Shown piece after piece: positions 44,701 to 54,323 of a DNA stretch of 64,000 nt. The position numbers and the translations under genes are program-made. The DNA comes from Asticcacaulis benevestitus DSM 16100 = ATCC BAA-896 (GTDB lineage Bacteria; Pseudomonadota; Alphaproteobacteria; Caulobacterales; Caulobacteraceae). The stretch's first letter is position 1. Each line of letters starts with the position of its first letter. The notes beneath the pieces were generated by a model. That model saw only the letters and a list, made by a program, of their open reading frames with translations, made no database searches and had not been told where the DNA came from. The DNA lies in contig NZ_AQWM01000001.1 of the NCBI RefSeq assembly GCF_000376105.1, positions 62,001-126,000 of the forward strand, written 5' to 3'.

Positions 44701-45142
44701 CCAAGACAGCCGGCTGATGCTTCGCCGAGGCGACGATGCTGCGGAACTGGTAATCGGGCGTATAGATGAAGGCGTTATTGGCACCGCTGACAATGGCCAG
44801 GGACGGGATAACAATATCAAGATCGTTGACGTGGCGCTCCAGCGAGGCGCGGCCGGGATCATCACCGATATAGAAGGCCGCCACGGTCTGGTTCACACTC
44901 GGATTACCGCGTTTTACCATGATGTCGCGATGGCGCGGCGCGGCCTTGTGGAAGGGGGCTGTCCAAGCCGAAGGCTTCGGATATTCCATGTGCAGGTCGA
45001 GATCCTTTTGAACCGGCACCAGCATAATCGAGACAATCAGGCCGATAAACAACAGGACGGCGACAAGGATCAGGCCGACGACCCCAATGAAGGACACCTT
45101 GCGGCGGCGGCCTGTGGGATCATAGAAAATGGGTTTTGGCAT
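41756..45142 (-). CDS. Three-domain GH18-like / polysaccharide deacetylase / GT2 glycosyltransferase membrane protein
   Basis: This 1128-residue protein joins three carbohydrate-active parts. After an N-terminal membrane helix (about 18-42) comes a GH18-type barrel (about 80-400) with GVVFDFEAL as the DxDxE-like site. A NodB-type deacetylase (about 455-680) follows with FDDGPDAKW near 461 and HSYTHPD near 514. After two membrane helices comes a GT2 domain with DDGSKDS near 790, DADTQ near 843, EDQDL near 935 and QRFRW near 972, then C-terminal membrane helices. Such architecture would polymerise an N-acetylglucosamine-type sugar inside and trim or deacetylate it outside. The whole fusion is the remarkable part; the product is inferred, not shown. 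Confidence 0.85.
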   Translation of the reverse strand: MPKPIFYDPTGRRRKVSFIGVVGLILVAVLLFIGLIVSIMLVPVQKDLDLHMEYPKPSAWTAPFHKAAPRHRDIMVKRGNPSVNQTVAAFYIGDDPGRASLERHVNDLDIVIPSLAIVSGANNAFIYTPDYQFRSIVASAKHQPAVLVMVQNTYKGSFDGVSLSRLLANPAQRKTLIGQVEDMLRKERAAGVVFDFEALPAHALGNYLTFIHEARAQLSHDGFLVTLTAPIDDDTWNLKGFAKASDKLFLMLYDQHSMVDPAGPIAAQDWFNTRLTEALKSVPLDKAIACIGNYAYDWHDKQADVLTIPEAWLIAHDSDAPVQFDSASGNPNFSYQEGGKNHQVWMLDAVSAWNQLLTIDNTNPYGVALWRLGSEDPGVWASLVAFQTNKTPDLRVLQPLGNVDVEGNGEVLHIDSTPTNGARTVTFDKNRVAQVVQYQSLPTPYVVRRTGLKPGYLALTFDDGPDAKWTPQVLKILREEKVPATFFVIGEKAISHPALLRQMVNEGDQIGNHSYTHPDMSKVSPEWARVELNSTQRVVEAYTGRSMRLLRSPYFGDAEPTTENELGPALLAQQLGYTNVGLHVDSEDWTRPGIDAIIKNTLDGVHAGKASQTSEACLKDASECHSGQIILMHDSGGERTETIAALPTIIRTLKAEGYTFTTVGGLVGLAPDQVMPKLSGADLAEVRFDVGIFMFLAWTAEAFKWLFIIAIILGITRALFLSGLAIYAEFSRHMVAPGSLENDPQHDEVADYVNGRFVSVLIPAFNEARVIENSVRRVLSSIGVNMEVIVIDDGSKDSTSAIVAETFKTDPRVRLITQANAGKATAVNNGIAASKGDIIIALDADTQFEPETIARLVRWFIRPEIGAVAGNAKVGNRFNWVTRWQAVEYVTSQNLERSALAMFGAMMVVPGAVGAWRRAALAEVGNYPHNTLAEDQDLTIAIQHKGWKVAYDQDAVAWTESPESFGALMKQRFRWAFGTLQCLWKHRTILKEGKPKGLAFIGIPQAWVFQIGFAVISPLIDFALVVNIINTALQVTQHGWAATSGDLERMLVYWIAFLTIDAICGGIAYWLEPREKSYPVFWLLSQRFVYRQMMYYVVIKALFAAGRGMAVGWGKLERSGRTSPQAKG

Positions 45143-45182
45143 GGAATGACTTAATTAAAAACAGGGCGGCGGACAGGAGGTA

Positions 45183-46739
45183 TCATGACAATGTTGCGAT
45201 TCGTCGACTGGACGGCAGACTCAGTATGTCGCGGCACGGTACCATACGTCCGGCCTGGATTATATCGATAAGCCACGCTTTCAGGCCGGGATCGTAATCC
45301 GGCTTGCTGAGGGTTTGTGGGGCGCCGCCAAACAGCGAAAAGCGATGATCCATCAGGGTGCGGCTGCTGAGGAAGGTGTCGAAATCACGAACGCTGGCGA
45401 AGGCAGTAAAGTCGAAAACGCAGCCTTGCGGCGGTACGTCGTCAAGATCATGCAGGAAGGATGCCGCGGTTTCGGGCTTGTCGGTATCACTCATCGGGGT
45501 GATCAGCCGGACGCTTTTGCCGTAGTGAAGCTGCGGTATATTATCAACATTGCCGGTATCAAGCGCCGAGGCCGGCAACTGGAAATAGACGACGGTGGCC
45601 AGCGGCGGCCCTTTATAGATGAGATCGGACACGGAAGCCGCCGGGAACTGATAGCCGGTGCGCAGATCGCTGAGATCCTGCGGGATGGAGAGACCATCGC
45701 AGAAGATGACGCAGGCCAGTCCGCAGGCGAGTAAAGCCCAAATTTTCGGCGGCTCGTCCTTGCGCCACCGGATATAGCGCCCCGCCAGCCCCGCCAGGGT
45801 CAGGACGACACCGTAACCGATGGTGCGGACATTGTAAGGGTCGAACTGGGTGCGGAAACGTAACACAAAAGCCAGGGCCAGAAAGCCCAGTCCGGCCAGA
45901 AGGACAAAGGTGACAGCCGGAGAGGTCTTTTCGCGCGATAGCGACAGCCTGTTCCATGACGCGCCGGCCAGCACCACGATCACGGCGATGATGCCAAATG
46001 CGCAGCCGGCGACCGCGATAATAAATTGCCGGATCAGCAGCAGTTTGGCTTCGGGCGCAGCGATGCGCGGCATGCCGGTGCCGTAGCCGGTCATGTGGTG
46101 GTTGAAGGCCTGATAGCCCAGGAAGACGACGCCGGCGATGGCGAAACAGGCCAGGGTGCGCAGGGCAGTGGCGCGGCCATAGGCCAGCCAGGTGCAGATA
46201 AACAGGATGAAGGCGAAGGGCGCGAAGATATAGCGGGCGAAACAGCCGAGCACGAGAAACAGGGCAAGGAGGCCATAGAACGCCCATTTGCGGGGATGGG
46301 TATGAATCAGCGATATAGCGAAGAAGGTGCCGCAGACGCAGAACAGCAGCAGGTTTTCCGACCAGGTGTACATGCCGATCAGCAGGGTGACGGGATTGAT
46401 CACGATCAAGGTCGCCATCAGCAGGTTGCGCGAGGCCTTGTAAACAAAGACAAATGAGGCCGCCAGCAAGAGGAAATTGGTCAGTTTGCTGCTGACCATC
46501 AGGAAGGCCGGATCAGCGACCGGCGCGGTCAGAGCCAGCATGGTGGGGTAGCCGCACGGGTAGACTGCCAAATAGGTGCCGTTCAGACTGCATCCCTGGC
46601 CGTGACGCAGGCTGTCGGCAAGAAAGATATAGTACCAGGAATCGACACTGATATAGCCAAAAGCGATGGCCAGCCCCATCGAGAGGGCCAGGATCGCCGC
46701 GACGGCCGCCAGATAAAGGGTCTTGGAGTTGATGGACAT
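45183..46739 (-). CDS. Putative GT-C-type membrane glycosyltransferase
   Basis: The 518-residue product has about ten membrane helices in the first roughly 350 residues and a C-terminal soluble part. The first loop has the pattern DSWYYIFLADSLRHGQG... YPCGYPTMLAL, which resembles the Asp-containing first loop of GT-C transferases (ArnT, PMT-like). Family assignment is by pattern only. It lies 40 bases upstream of the GH18/NodB/GT2 gene on the same strand, so a role in the same envelope polysaccharide is plausible. Confidence 0.55.
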   Translation of the reverse strand: MSINSKTLYLAAVAAILALSMGLAIAFGYISVDSWYYIFLADSLRHGQGCSLNGTYLAVYPCGYPTMLALTAPVADPAFLMVSSKLTNFLLLAASFVFVYKASRNLLMATLIVINPVTLLIGMYTWSENLLLFCVCGTFFAISLIHTHPRKWAFYGLLALFLVLGCFARYIFAPFAFILFICTWLAYGRATALRTLACFAIAGVVFLGYQAFNHHMTGYGTGMPRIAAPEAKLLLIRQFIIAVAGCAFGIIAVIVVLAGASWNRLSLSREKTSPAVTFVLLAGLGFLALAFVLRFRTQFDPYNVRTIGYGVVLTLAGLAGRYIRWRKDEPPKIWALLACGLACVIFCDGLSIPQDLSDLRTGYQFPAASVSDLIYKGPPLATVVYFQLPASALDTGNVDNIPQLHYGKSVRLITPMSDTDKPETAASFLHDLDDVPPQGCVFDFTAFASVRDFDTFLSSRTLMDHRFSLFGGAPQTLSKPDYDPGLKAWLIDIIQAGRMVPCRDILSLPSSRRIATLS

Positions 46740-46807
46740 ATACGTCTTTGCGCCGGATGAGAGTTTGTCGCCTTAGGCGCAGAGCATGGCCTTTTGTGGG
46801 CCGTCTT

Positions 46808-47329
46808 TCAATGCCGTAATATTTCGTGGAACGCGATCACAAGGCCTTTCGCTGTAAGGGTTTCGTCTGCGATCATCAGGGCGTCGAAGGGTTTCAGCGC
46901 ATGGCCTTCGACTGTCTGCGCTCCGGTGACGATCAACAGGCCGCTTTGGAGGGCCGTTTCGCCGTCGATGCGGCGGACATCGGCGCGCATCTGTCCGCGT
47001 CGTGTCATGACATTGAGATCAGTGACGGGCGCCAACGGTACGCCACTGACCGGTACATCACCGGCAAAGGTGAGGCTTTCGCCCGTTGCCAGAATGACGC
47101 TGCGATCGCTGAACTCCAGCCTCAGGCTTCCGCTCAACACAGTTAGATGGCGGTCGATATTGGCGAATAGCGAAAACGGCCCCGGTTCGGTGACCTCCGC
47201 CATACTGATCCGCCACAGGAAATCGTCCATCGACGCGCCGATGGGAAAGACGGCGACCTCGCGCGTGACGCCACCGCCATTTTTCCACGGTGTGGCCACG
47301 CGCTCTGCAGCGGGAAGGTGCCGGATCAA
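46808..47329 (-). CDS. hutD: HutD family cupin
   Basis: HutD is a cupin-fold protein of hut operons that probably limits pathway flux; its biochemical activity is not settled. The 173-residue product has the HutD start [45 protein letters not shown] and a cupin-like [17 protein letters not shown] start it at the TTG at 47329, which overlaps the hutU stop as TTGA; no ATG lies nearer. It is the last gene of the hutI-hutH-hutU-hutD unit. Confidence 0.85.
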   Translation of the reverse strand: MIRHLPAAERVATPWKNGGGVTREVAVFPIGASMDDFLWRISMAEVTEPGPFSLFANIDRHLTVLSGSLRLEFSDRSVILATGESLTFAGDVPVSGVPLAPVTDLNVMTRRGQMRADVRRIDGETALQSGLLIVTGAQTVEGHALKPFDALMIADETLTAKGLVIAFHEILRH

Positions 47330-48993
47330 AGGATGCCCGGCAAAATACCAGGAAGATCGAGGCCCTTCTCGCGGGCGCAATCAAGGGCGATATCATAGCC
47401 CGCATCGGCATGGCGCATGACGCCGGTGGCCGGATCGTTCCACAATACGCGGCCAAGGCGTTTGGCGGCATCATCGGTGCCATCGGCCACGATCACCATG
47501 CCAGAATGTTGCGAATAGCCCATGCCGACCCCGCCGCCGTGATGAAGCGAGACCCACGTCGCGCCGGACGCCGTATTGAGCAGGGCGTTGAGCAGGGGCC
47601 AGTCGGAGACGGCGTCCGAGCCATCGCGCATGGCTTCGGTTTCGCGGTTGGGCGAGGCGACGGAACCGCTGTCGAGGTGATCGCGGCCGATGACCACCGG
47701 CGCCTTAAGCTCACCTGTGCGCACCATCTCATTGAAAGCCAGACCCAGGCGATGACGGTCACCTAGGCCCACCCAGCAGATTCGCGCCGGCAGGCCCTGG
47801 AACTTGATGCGTTCGCGGGCCATGTCGAGCCAGTTGTGCAGGTGTTTATTATCGGGCAGCAGTTCCTTGACCTTGGCGTCGGTCTTGTAGATGTCTTCCG
47901 GATCGCCGGAGAGCGCCACCCAACGGAAGGGACCGATACCGCGGCAGAAAAGCGGACGGATATAGGCCGGCACGAAACCGGGGAAATCAAAGGCATTTGT
48001 CACGCCCTCATCGAGCGCCACCTGACGGATATTGTTGCCATAATCGACCGTTGGCACACCGGCCTTCTGGAAATCAAGCATGGCGCGGACGTGCTGGGCC
48101 ATCGACGCCTTGGCGGCTTTGGCGACGCTTTGAGGATCGCGGTCGCGCATGTCGAGCCAGTGCTCAACCGTCCAGCCGGAGGGCAGGTAGCCATTGATCG
48201 GATCGTGCGCCGAGGTCTGGTCGGTCAGCAGGTCGGGGCGCACGCCGCGCCTGTAAAGCTCCGGCAGGATATCGGCGGCATTGCCGAGTAGCCCGACCGA
48301 AATCGGTTTGGTGGCGTTCTGGATCATGGTCAGAGCGTCATCGATATCCTTGGCCTGATAATCGAGATAGCCGGTGCGCAGGCGCATCTCGATCCGCGAC
48401 GCCTGACATTCGATGGCGAGGCACGAGGCGCCGGCCATCACCGCCGCCAGCGGCTGGGCGCCGCCCATGCCGCCAAGGCCGGCGGTCAGCAGCCATTTGC
48501 CCCTGAGGTCGCCCTTATAGTGCTGGCGACCCATCTCGACGAAGGTCTCGTAAGTGCCCTGCACGATGCCCTGCGTGCCGATATAGATCCACGAACCGGC
48601 GGTCATCTGACCGTACATCATCAGGCCCTTGCGATCGAGTTCGTGGAAGTGGTCCCAGGTGGCGAAGGCCGGCACGAGATTGGAATTGGCCAGTAGGACG
48701 CGCGGCGCATTCTCATGCGTTTCGAAGACGCCGACCGGCTTGCCCGACTGGATCAGCAGGGTCTGGTTGTTTTCCAGCCGCTTCAGGGTCTCGACGATCT
48801 TGTCATAGCTTTCCCAGTCGCGCGCCGCCCGGCCGATACCGCCATAGACGACCAGTTCCTCCGGCCGTTCGGCAACATCGGGATGCAGGTTGTTCATCAG
48901 CATGCGCAGGGGCGCTTCGGTCAGCCAGGACTTGGCGGAAAGGGTGGTGCCGGTGGCCGGCCTGATCACGCGGGTATTATCGAGACGGGTCAT
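47326..48993 (-). CDS. hutU: Urocanate hydratase
   Basis: Urocanase adds water to urocanate using NAD+ as an electrophile, giving imidazolonepropionate. The 555-residue product has the family blocks [42 protein letters not shown] (the NAD-binding motif), [14 protein letters not shown] and [11 protein letters not shown]. Length matches the family. Its ATG overlaps the hutH stop (ATGA), so the genes are coupled. Confidence 0.96.
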   Translation of the reverse strand: MTRLDNTRVIRPATGTTLSAKSWLTEAPLRMLMNNLHPDVAERPEELVVYGGIGRAARDWESYDKIVETLKRLENNQTLLIQSGKPVGVFETHENAPRVLLANSNLVPAFATWDHFHELDRKGLMMYGQMTAGSWIYIGTQGIVQGTYETFVEMGRQHYKGDLRGKWLLTAGLGGMGGAQPLAAVMAGASCLAIECQASRIEMRLRTGYLDYQAKDIDDALTMIQNATKPISVGLLGNAADILPELYRRGVRPDLLTDQTSAHDPINGYLPSGWTVEHWLDMRDRDPQSVAKAAKASMAQHVRAMLDFQKAGVPTVDYGNNIRQVALDEGVTNAFDFPGFVPAYIRPLFCRGIGPFRWVALSGDPEDIYKTDAKVKELLPDNKHLHNWLDMARERIKFQGLPARICWVGLGDRHRLGLAFNEMVRTGELKAPVVIGRDHLDSGSVASPNRETEAMRDGSDAVSDWPLLNALLNTASGATWVSLHHGGGVGMGYSQHSGMVIVADGTDDAAKRLGRVLWNDPATGVMRHADAGYDIALDCAREKGLDLPGILPGIL

Positions 48994-50513
48994 TGATCTA
49001 CTCCGGGCAAGGCAATATTCGCTGCTTTTATAACTGCGCCGGACCGCACCAGTTCGATCGCCAGCGCCATGTCCGGATGGAAGTGGCGGTCGTGATCGAG
49101 GGCGGGCACGGCCGAACGGGTGAGCGCGCGGACACGCTCCAGCGCGTCCGACGAGGTTAGGGGCTTGAGGAAATCACAGCCTTGTGCCGCCGCTAGCAAT
49201 TCAATGCCGATCACGGCGAAGGCGTTATCGGCCATCTCCATCAGCCGGCGCGCGCCGTGGGCGGCCATGGAAACGTGGTCTTCCTGATTGGCGCTCGTCG
49301 GAATGGAATCGACGCTGGCGGGATAGGCGCGCTGCTTGTTTTCCGACACCAGGGCGGCCGCCGTCACCTGCGGGATCATGAAGCCGGAATTGAGCCCCGG
49401 TTGCGGCGTCAGAAAGGCCGGGAGGCCCGACAGCGCCGGATCAACCAGCATAGCGATGCGGCGCTCGGCGATTGAGCCGATTTCGCAGATGGCCAGAGCA
49501 ATGATATCGGCAGCGAAGGCGACGGGTTCGGCGTGGAAATTACCGCCGGACAGGGCCTCATCCGGATCTGTGAAGATCAGCGGATTATCGGAAACGCCAT
49601 TGGCCTCGGTCTCCAGTGTCACCGCTGCCTGACGCAGAATATCGAGTGCGGCGCCCATCACCTGTGGCTGGCAACGCAGGCAATAAGGGTCCTGCACGCG
49701 CTCGTCGCCCTTCAGATGCGAGGCCCGGATAGCGGAATCGCTCATCAGGTCGCGCAGGGTATGGGCGGTATCGATCTGGCCCTTGTGGCGGCGCAGGGCA
49801 TGGATACGTGGATCGAACGGCGCATCCGACCCCTTGGCGGCTTCGGTCGAAAGCGCGCCAGTGACCAGGGCTGTTTGCAGCAAAACCTCGGCCTCGAACA
49901 GGCCAGCCAGGGCATTGGCGGTCGAGAATTGCGTGCCGTTGAGGAGGGCCAGCCCTTCTTTCGGGCCGGGCGTGAGGGGCTTAAGGCCGGCTTCCTTCAG
50001 CGCCCGCAGGGCCGGCATCCGCGCGCCATAGACCTCGATCTCGCCGACGCCGATCATGCAGGCGGCCATATGCGCCAAAGGCGCCAGATCGCCGGATGCC
50101 CCGACCGAGCCCTGGCACGGAATGACCGGCATCAGGTCATGATCGAGCATGGCCTGCATCAACTCCAGCGTTTCCGGTTTGATGCCGGAAGCGCCCTGCG
50201 CCAGCGAGGTCAGCTTGAGCGCCAGCATCAGCCGCACCACAGGCTGCGGGGAGGGGGCACCGACTCCCGCGGCATGGCTGAGGATGATGTTGCGCTGGAG
50301 CGTCGTCAGATCGGCGTCCTCGATGCGCGTCGACGCCAGTTTGCCAAAGCCGGTATTGATGCCGTAGACCGGCTCGCCCCGTGACAGAATGCGCGAAACC
50401 GCCGCCGCACTTTCGGCCACCGCAGGCATACAGGCCGGATCAAGCTTGAAGGCCGCGCCGCGATAGATATCGCGCCATACGGACAAAGGGACGTTGCCGG
50501 GGGTGAGGATCAT
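48990..50513 (-). CDS. hutH: Histidine ammonia-lyase
   Basis: HutH deaminates histidine to urocanate, the first step of the pathway. The 507-residue product shows the MIO prosthetic group precursor Ala139-Ser140-Gly141 in [13 protein letters not shown] and the supporting [10 protein letters not shown] and NPLIF blocks. I chose the ATG at 50513, overlapping the hutI stop (ATGA); the longer frame upstream lies within hutI. Stop and start overlaps with its neighbours indicate tight coupling. Confidence 0.96.
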   Translation of the reverse strand: MILTPGNVPLSVWRDIYRGAAFKLDPACMPAVAESAAAVSRILSRGEPVYGINTGFGKLASTRIEDADLTTLQRNIILSHAAGVGAPSPQPVVRLMLALKLTSLAQGASGIKPETLELMQAMLDHDLMPVIPCQGSVGASGDLAPLAHMAACMIGVGEIEVYGARMPALRALKEAGLKPLTPGPKEGLALLNGTQFSTANALAGLFEAEVLLQTALVTGALSTEAAKGSDAPFDPRIHALRRHKGQIDTAHTLRDLMSDSAIRASHLKGDERVQDPYCLRCQPQVMGAALDILRQAAVTLETEANGVSDNPLIFTDPDEALSGGNFHAEPVAFAADIIALAICEIGSIAERRIAMLVDPALSGLPAFLTPQPGLNSGFMIPQVTAAALVSENKQRAYPASVDSIPTSANQEDHVSMAAHGARRLMEMADNAFAVIGIELLAAAQGCDFLKPLTSSDALERVRALTRSAVPALDHDRHFHPDMALAIELVRSGAVIKAANIALPGVDQ

Positions 50514-51697
50514 ACGGTTTGACCTTGGAATACACGAGCATGGAGGGGCGAAAAGCCCATGAAATAAACGAGATCGGCGGGCTGTTCGCAGTCCCAGATG
50601 GCGAGGTCGCACGCCTTGCCGGCCTCCAGCGTGCCGATCTCGTGCGATAGGCCAAGCGCTTGTGCGGCATGGATCGTTACGCCGGTCAGGCATTCATCGA
50701 CCGTCATGCGGTAGAGGGTGGCGGCCATGTTCATCGCCAGCAGGATCGAGGTCAGCGGCGAGGTGCCGGGATTGCAGTCGGTGGCGATGGCCATGGGCAC
50801 GCCTGCCGCACGCAGGGCTTCAATCGGTGGCTTGATGGTTTCGCGCATGAAGTAATAGGCGCCGGGCAGGACGGTGGCGACCGTGTTGGCGTCGCGCAGG
50901 GCGGCGATGCCATCGGCGTCGAGATGTTCGAGATGATCGGCCGACAGCGCGCCATAGCGCGCGGCAAGAGCTGCGCCATGCAGGTTGGAGAGCTGTTCGG
51001 CGTGGAGCTTGACGGTCAAGCCATGCGCCTTCGCAGCCATAAAGACGCGCTCGGTCTGGGCGGGGGAAAAACCGATGCCTTCGCAGAAAACATCGACCGC
51101 CGAAGCCAGGTTTTCGTGGGCCACGGCGGGAATCATGCGTTCGCACACCTCGTCGATATAGGCGTCAGGGCGGCCCGTATATTCCGGCGGCAGGGCATGG
51201 GCACCGAGCAAGGTGGTCACCACTCGCACCTTGCGATGATGTGCCAGCGCCTTGGCGGCGCGTAGCATCTTCAGCTCGTCTTCCAGCGTCAGGCCGTAGC
51301 CTGACTTGATCTCGACGGTAGTGACGCCGCTGGCTAAAAGCGCATCGAGGCGGGGCAGGGCGGCTGTGATCAGATCATCTTCAGTGGCGGCGCGCGTAGA
51401 GGTGACAGTGGAGAGAATGCCGCCCCCGCTACGGGCGATATCTTCGTAAGAGGCACCATCGAGACGCAACTTGAATTCATGGGCACGGTTGCCGGCAAAG
51501 ACGAGGTGGGTGTGGGGGTCAATCAGGCCGGGGGTAACCAGCCGGCCTTGCAAATCTATGGTGTCGCCCGTGTAATCAGCGGCCGGGCCGGCATAGACGA
51601 TGTGGCCACCACGTGCGGCGATCATGCCCTTGTCGATCACCGGTTGGCCCGCTTTCACCAGCAGGCGGCAATTCGTCCAGACCGTATCGCATTGCAT
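50510..51697 (-). CDS. hutI: Imidazolonepropionase
   Basis: HutI opens the ring of imidazolonepropionate to N-formimidoyl-glutamate. The 395-residue amidohydrolase has the metal-binding HTH (His62 and His64 in [10 protein letters not shown]) and the family blocks [23 protein letters not shown] and [10 protein letters not shown]. It is first in the left arm of the hut locus, reading away from hutF. Confidence 0.95.
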   Translation of the reverse strand: MQCDTVWTNCRLLVKAGQPVIDKGMIAARGGHIVYAGPAADYTGDTIDLQGRLVTPGLIDPHTHLVFAGNRAHEFKLRLDGASYEDIARSGGGILSTVTSTRAATEDDLITAALPRLDALLASGVTTVEIKSGYGLTLEDELKMLRAAKALAHHRKVRVVTTLLGAHALPPEYTGRPDAYIDEVCERMIPAVAHENLASAVDVFCEGIGFSPAQTERVFMAAKAHGLTVKLHAEQLSNLHGAALAARYGALSADHLEHLDADGIAALRDANTVATVLPGAYYFMRETIKPPIEALRAAGVPMAIATDCNPGTSPLTSILLAMNMAATLYRMTVDECLTGVTIHAAQALGLSHEIGTLEAGKACDLAIWDCEQPADLVYFMGFSPLHARVFQGQTV

Positions 51698-51717
51698 AGC
51701 TTTTCAGACTCGCCTAA

Positions 51718-51751
51718 TATGTCTATACATAATGCATAATGTATAGACATA
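51718..51751. promoter_or_regulatory. HutC-type operator palindrome
   Basis: TATGTCTATACAT (51718-51730) and ATGTATAGACATA (51739-51751) are exact inverted copies separated by AATGCATA. The site lies in the 54-base gap between the divergent hutI and hutF and ends right at the hutF ATG. GntR-type HutC regulators bind such AT-rich TGTATA inverted repeats, so this is most likely the shared operator. The compact promoter and operator leave almost no leader for hutF. Confidence 0.8.
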
Positions 51752-53062
51752 ATGAGTGCAAGTGCGATGTCGTCACTTTGGTTTGAAAAAGCGCTGCTGA
51801 AATCAGGCTGGCAGTCGGGCGTGTTGCTGACCATTAGCCATGGCCTTATCGCCAGCATAGAAATCGACGCTGAGCCTCAAGGGGAGCGCCATGCGATCGG
51901 CATCCCCGGCATGCCCAATCTGCACAGCCACGCCTTCCAGCGCGTTATCGCCGGCCTGACAGAGTGGCGCTCTGGTGAGCCGGCCCAGAAACCAGATAGC
52001 TTCTGGTCATGGCGCGAGCAGATGTACAAATTCCAGGCGCAAATTGGCCCGGACGAACTGCAGATCATCGCCAGTCTGGCCTATATGGAAATGCTGGAGG
52101 CCGGTTTTACCCGTGTCGGCGAATTCCACTATCTGCATCATGCACCGGATGGTCAGCCCTTTACCGATCCGGCGGAGATGGCCGCGCGTATCGCTGCGGC
52201 CGCCGCGCAGACCGGCATCGGCCTGACGCTTCTGCCGGTCTTCTACGCCCATGCCGGTTTTGGCGGACAGGCGCCCAATGCCGGTCAGGCGCGCTTTATC
52301 CATGATATCGAGGGTTTCCAGCGCCTGTTGGAAGCCAGCCGCAAACAGGTCGCCGCGCTCGATGACGCCCTTGTCGGAATCGCCCCGCATTCTTTGCGCG
52401 CCGTCACACCGGAAGAATTGACAGCCCTGATCCCCATGGCCGAAGGCGCGCCGATCCATATCCATATCGCCGAGCAGACGCGTGAGGTCGAAGACTGTTT
52501 GGCCATGACCGGCCAGCGTCCGGTCGAATGGCTACTCGACCATGCGCCGGTCGATGCGCAATGGTGTCTGGTTCATGCCACGCACATGACGCCCGAAGAG
52601 ACGACGCGATTGGCGACATCAGGCGCCATCGCCGGCCTGTGCCCGATCACCGAGGCCAATCTGGGGGATGGTCTGTTCCCGGCGCGGGACTATCTCCAAC
52701 AGGGCGGGCGCTTCGGTATCGGCTCGGATTCCAACGTCCTGATCAGCGCGGCCGAGGAACTGCGCCTGCTCGAATACGGCCAGCGCCTGATCCACCGTGA
52801 ACGCAATGTGCTCGATAACCTCTATGTCCGCGCGCTTGATGGCGCCCAGGCGCTGGGTGTTGAGAGCGGTCTCGTCGTCGGCCTGCCTGCCGATCTGGTT
52901 AGTCTGGATTGCGATCTCGACAGCTTCGTCTTCGCCTCTGCGCGCTCACCGATCGATTGCGTCTGGCGCTTTGGCCGCAAGCAGGTCACGGGCGGCCGCT
53001 ATATCCGGCGCGACGCTATACTTGCCGATTACCGCAGGCTGATGCAAAGGCTGTCCGCATGA
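51752..53062 (+). CDS. hutF: Formimidoylglutamate deiminase
   Basis: HutF converts N-formimidoyl-glutamate to N-formyl-glutamate and ammonia, the five-step pathway branch. The 436-residue amidohydrolase shows the metal-binding HSH (His58 and His60 in PNLHSHAFQ), the block IHIHIAEQTREVEDC and LCPITEANLGDG. There is no clear Shine-Dalgarno before the ATG at 51752, which abuts the operator, so translation may be leaderless, or begin at Met6 (51767). The stop overlaps the hutC start (ATGA). Confidence 0.94.
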   Translation: MSASAMSSLWFEKALLKSGWQSGVLLTISHGLIASIEIDAEPQGERHAIGIPGMPNLHSHAFQRVIAGLTEWRSGEPAQKPDSFWSWREQMYKFQAQIGPDELQIIASLAYMEMLEAGFTRVGEFHYLHHAPDGQPFTDPAEMAARIAAAAAQTGIGLTLLPVFYAHAGFGGQAPNAGQARFIHDIEGFQRLLEASRKQVAALDDALVGIAPHSLRAVTPEELTALIPMAEGAPIHIHIAEQTREVEDCLAMTGQRPVEWLLDHAPVDAQWCLVHATHMTPEETTRLATSGAIAGLCPITEANLGDGLFPARDYLQQGGRFGIGSDSNVLISAAEELRLLEYGQRLIHRERNVLDNLYVRALDGAQALGVESGLVVGLPADLVSLDCDLDSFVFASARSPIDCVWRFGRKQVTGGRYIRRDAILADYRRLMQRLSA

Positions 53063-53766
53063 CCCGAATCCTGCCGCTGCATCAGCAGATCCGTAACGAC
53101 ATCGAAGCGCAGATCCGCTCCGGGGCCCTGAAGCCCGGTCAGCGTATCCCCTTTGAGCATGAATTAATGAAGCAGTACGGCGTGTCGCGCATGACGGTCA
53201 ACAAGGCGCTGACCCCGCTCGATGAAGCCGGTCTGATCGAACGTCGCAAGCGCGCCGGCACCTTCGTGCGGTTGCCGCGCCTCGATTCCACCGTACTTGA
53301 TATTCCCGATATCCAGATCGAGATCGAGACGCGCGGCGAAGCCTATCATTTCGAAGTCCTGTCCTATGCCATTCGCCCCGCGTCCAGCGATGATGAGCGC
53401 GAACTGGCCGGTGAAGGCGGACGGGTGCTGAAAATCGAGGGCTTGCATTTCGTCTCCGACAAGCCGTTGGCGCTGGAACGCCGCCTGATCAATCTGTCGG
53501 TGGTGCCGCAGGCCGAAGGCGTTGATTTCAGCCGCCAGTCACCCGGCCACTGGCTGCTCGGCGCCGTGCCATGGACGCACGTCGAGAACCAGATCAGCGC
53601 CACCGCCGCGGAGGCGCAGACCGCCCGCCATCTGCGCCTCGATGCCGGCGCCGCCTGTCTGGTGGTCGATCGCCGCACCTGGCGCGACAGGGACCGCGTC
53701 ACCACGGTGCGGCAGATCTTCGACGGGGCGTCTTATCGCCTGATCGCGCGATTCGATCACGGTTAA
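53059..53766 (+). CDS. hutC: HutC, GntR-family repressor of hut genes
   Basis: HutC represses hut genes until urocanate is present. The 235-residue product has the N-terminal GntR winged helix (1-70, LHQQIRNDIEAQIRSGALKPGQRIPFEHELMKQYGVSRMTVNKAL) and a C-terminal UTRA effector domain (from about 90, VLKIEGLHFVSDKPLALERR). The ATG at 53059 overlaps the hutF stop. It probably binds the palindrome between hutI and hutF. Confidence 0.94.
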   Translation: MTRILPLHQQIRNDIEAQIRSGALKPGQRIPFEHELMKQYGVSRMTVNKALTPLDEAGLIERRKRAGTFVRLPRLDSTVLDIPDIQIEIETRGEAYHFEVLSYAIRPASSDDERELAGEGGRVLKIEGLHFVSDKPLALERRLINLSVVPQAEGVDFSRQSPGHWLLGAVPWTHVENQISATAAEAQTARHLRLDAGAACLVVDRRTWRDRDRVTTVRQIFDGASYRLIARFDHG

Positions 53767-53846
53767 GGTCTTTCCGGCGCCGTCCGGCAATCTTGCGTTA
53801 ACTACAAGCGGTGATACTCCGTGCACACATACGCAAGGGCCCTTTC

Positions 53847-54323
53847 ATGACATCCTGGCAAGCCGGTATCGCGCTTAGTCTGCTGATCGCTTCGGTGAGC
53901 GCTCCCGCGCACGCCACGCTCGGCGGCAAGGCGTCCACCATCGAAAACGATCGTATCCGCATGGTGGGGCGCAAGAGCGCTCAGATGGTCCAGGGTGAGG
54001 TCACCAGCCACGAAGTCACGCTGGAAAACGGCACGGTGACACGCCAGTTGACGCGCGCCGATGGCACGGTTTTCGCCGTGAGCTGGCAAGGGCCGGTGCG
54101 CCCCAATCTCAACCAGCTATTCGGCACAAGCTATTTCAAGCGTTTCCAGAGCGATAATGCGCCGGTCGGTCGTATCCGGATGCGGCGCGCCCTGGCCTCG
54201 ACCCACAGCGATTTTGTCGTACGCACCGGCGGCCATGCCGGCGCGTTCTGGGGGTTTGCCTTCCTGCCCAAGGCCGCGCCTGCCGGTTTCTCAGCCCAGA
54301 GCCTTCACGCAGGTGCACAATGA
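53847..54323 (+). CDS. Secreted DUF2844 protein
   Basis: The 158-residue product begins with a signal peptide (1-22, ending APAHA) followed by TLGGKASTIENDRIRM, the start typical of DUF2844, and SHEVTLENGTVTRQLTRADGTVFAVSWQGPVRPN. The function is unknown. DUF2844 and DUF3443 genes are usually adjacent, as here, with an ATGA overlap to the DUF3443 gene. I chose the ATG at 53847 after AAGGGCC; a GTG further up (53811) is less plausible. Confidence 0.85.
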   Translation: MTSWQAGIALSLLIASVSAPAHATLGGKASTIENDRIRMVGRKSAQMVQGEVTSHEVTLENGTVTRQLTRADGTVFAVSWQGPVRPNLNQLFGTSYFKRFQSDNAPVGRIRMRRALASTHSDFVVRTGGHAGAFWGFAFLPKAAPAGFSAQSLHAGAQ

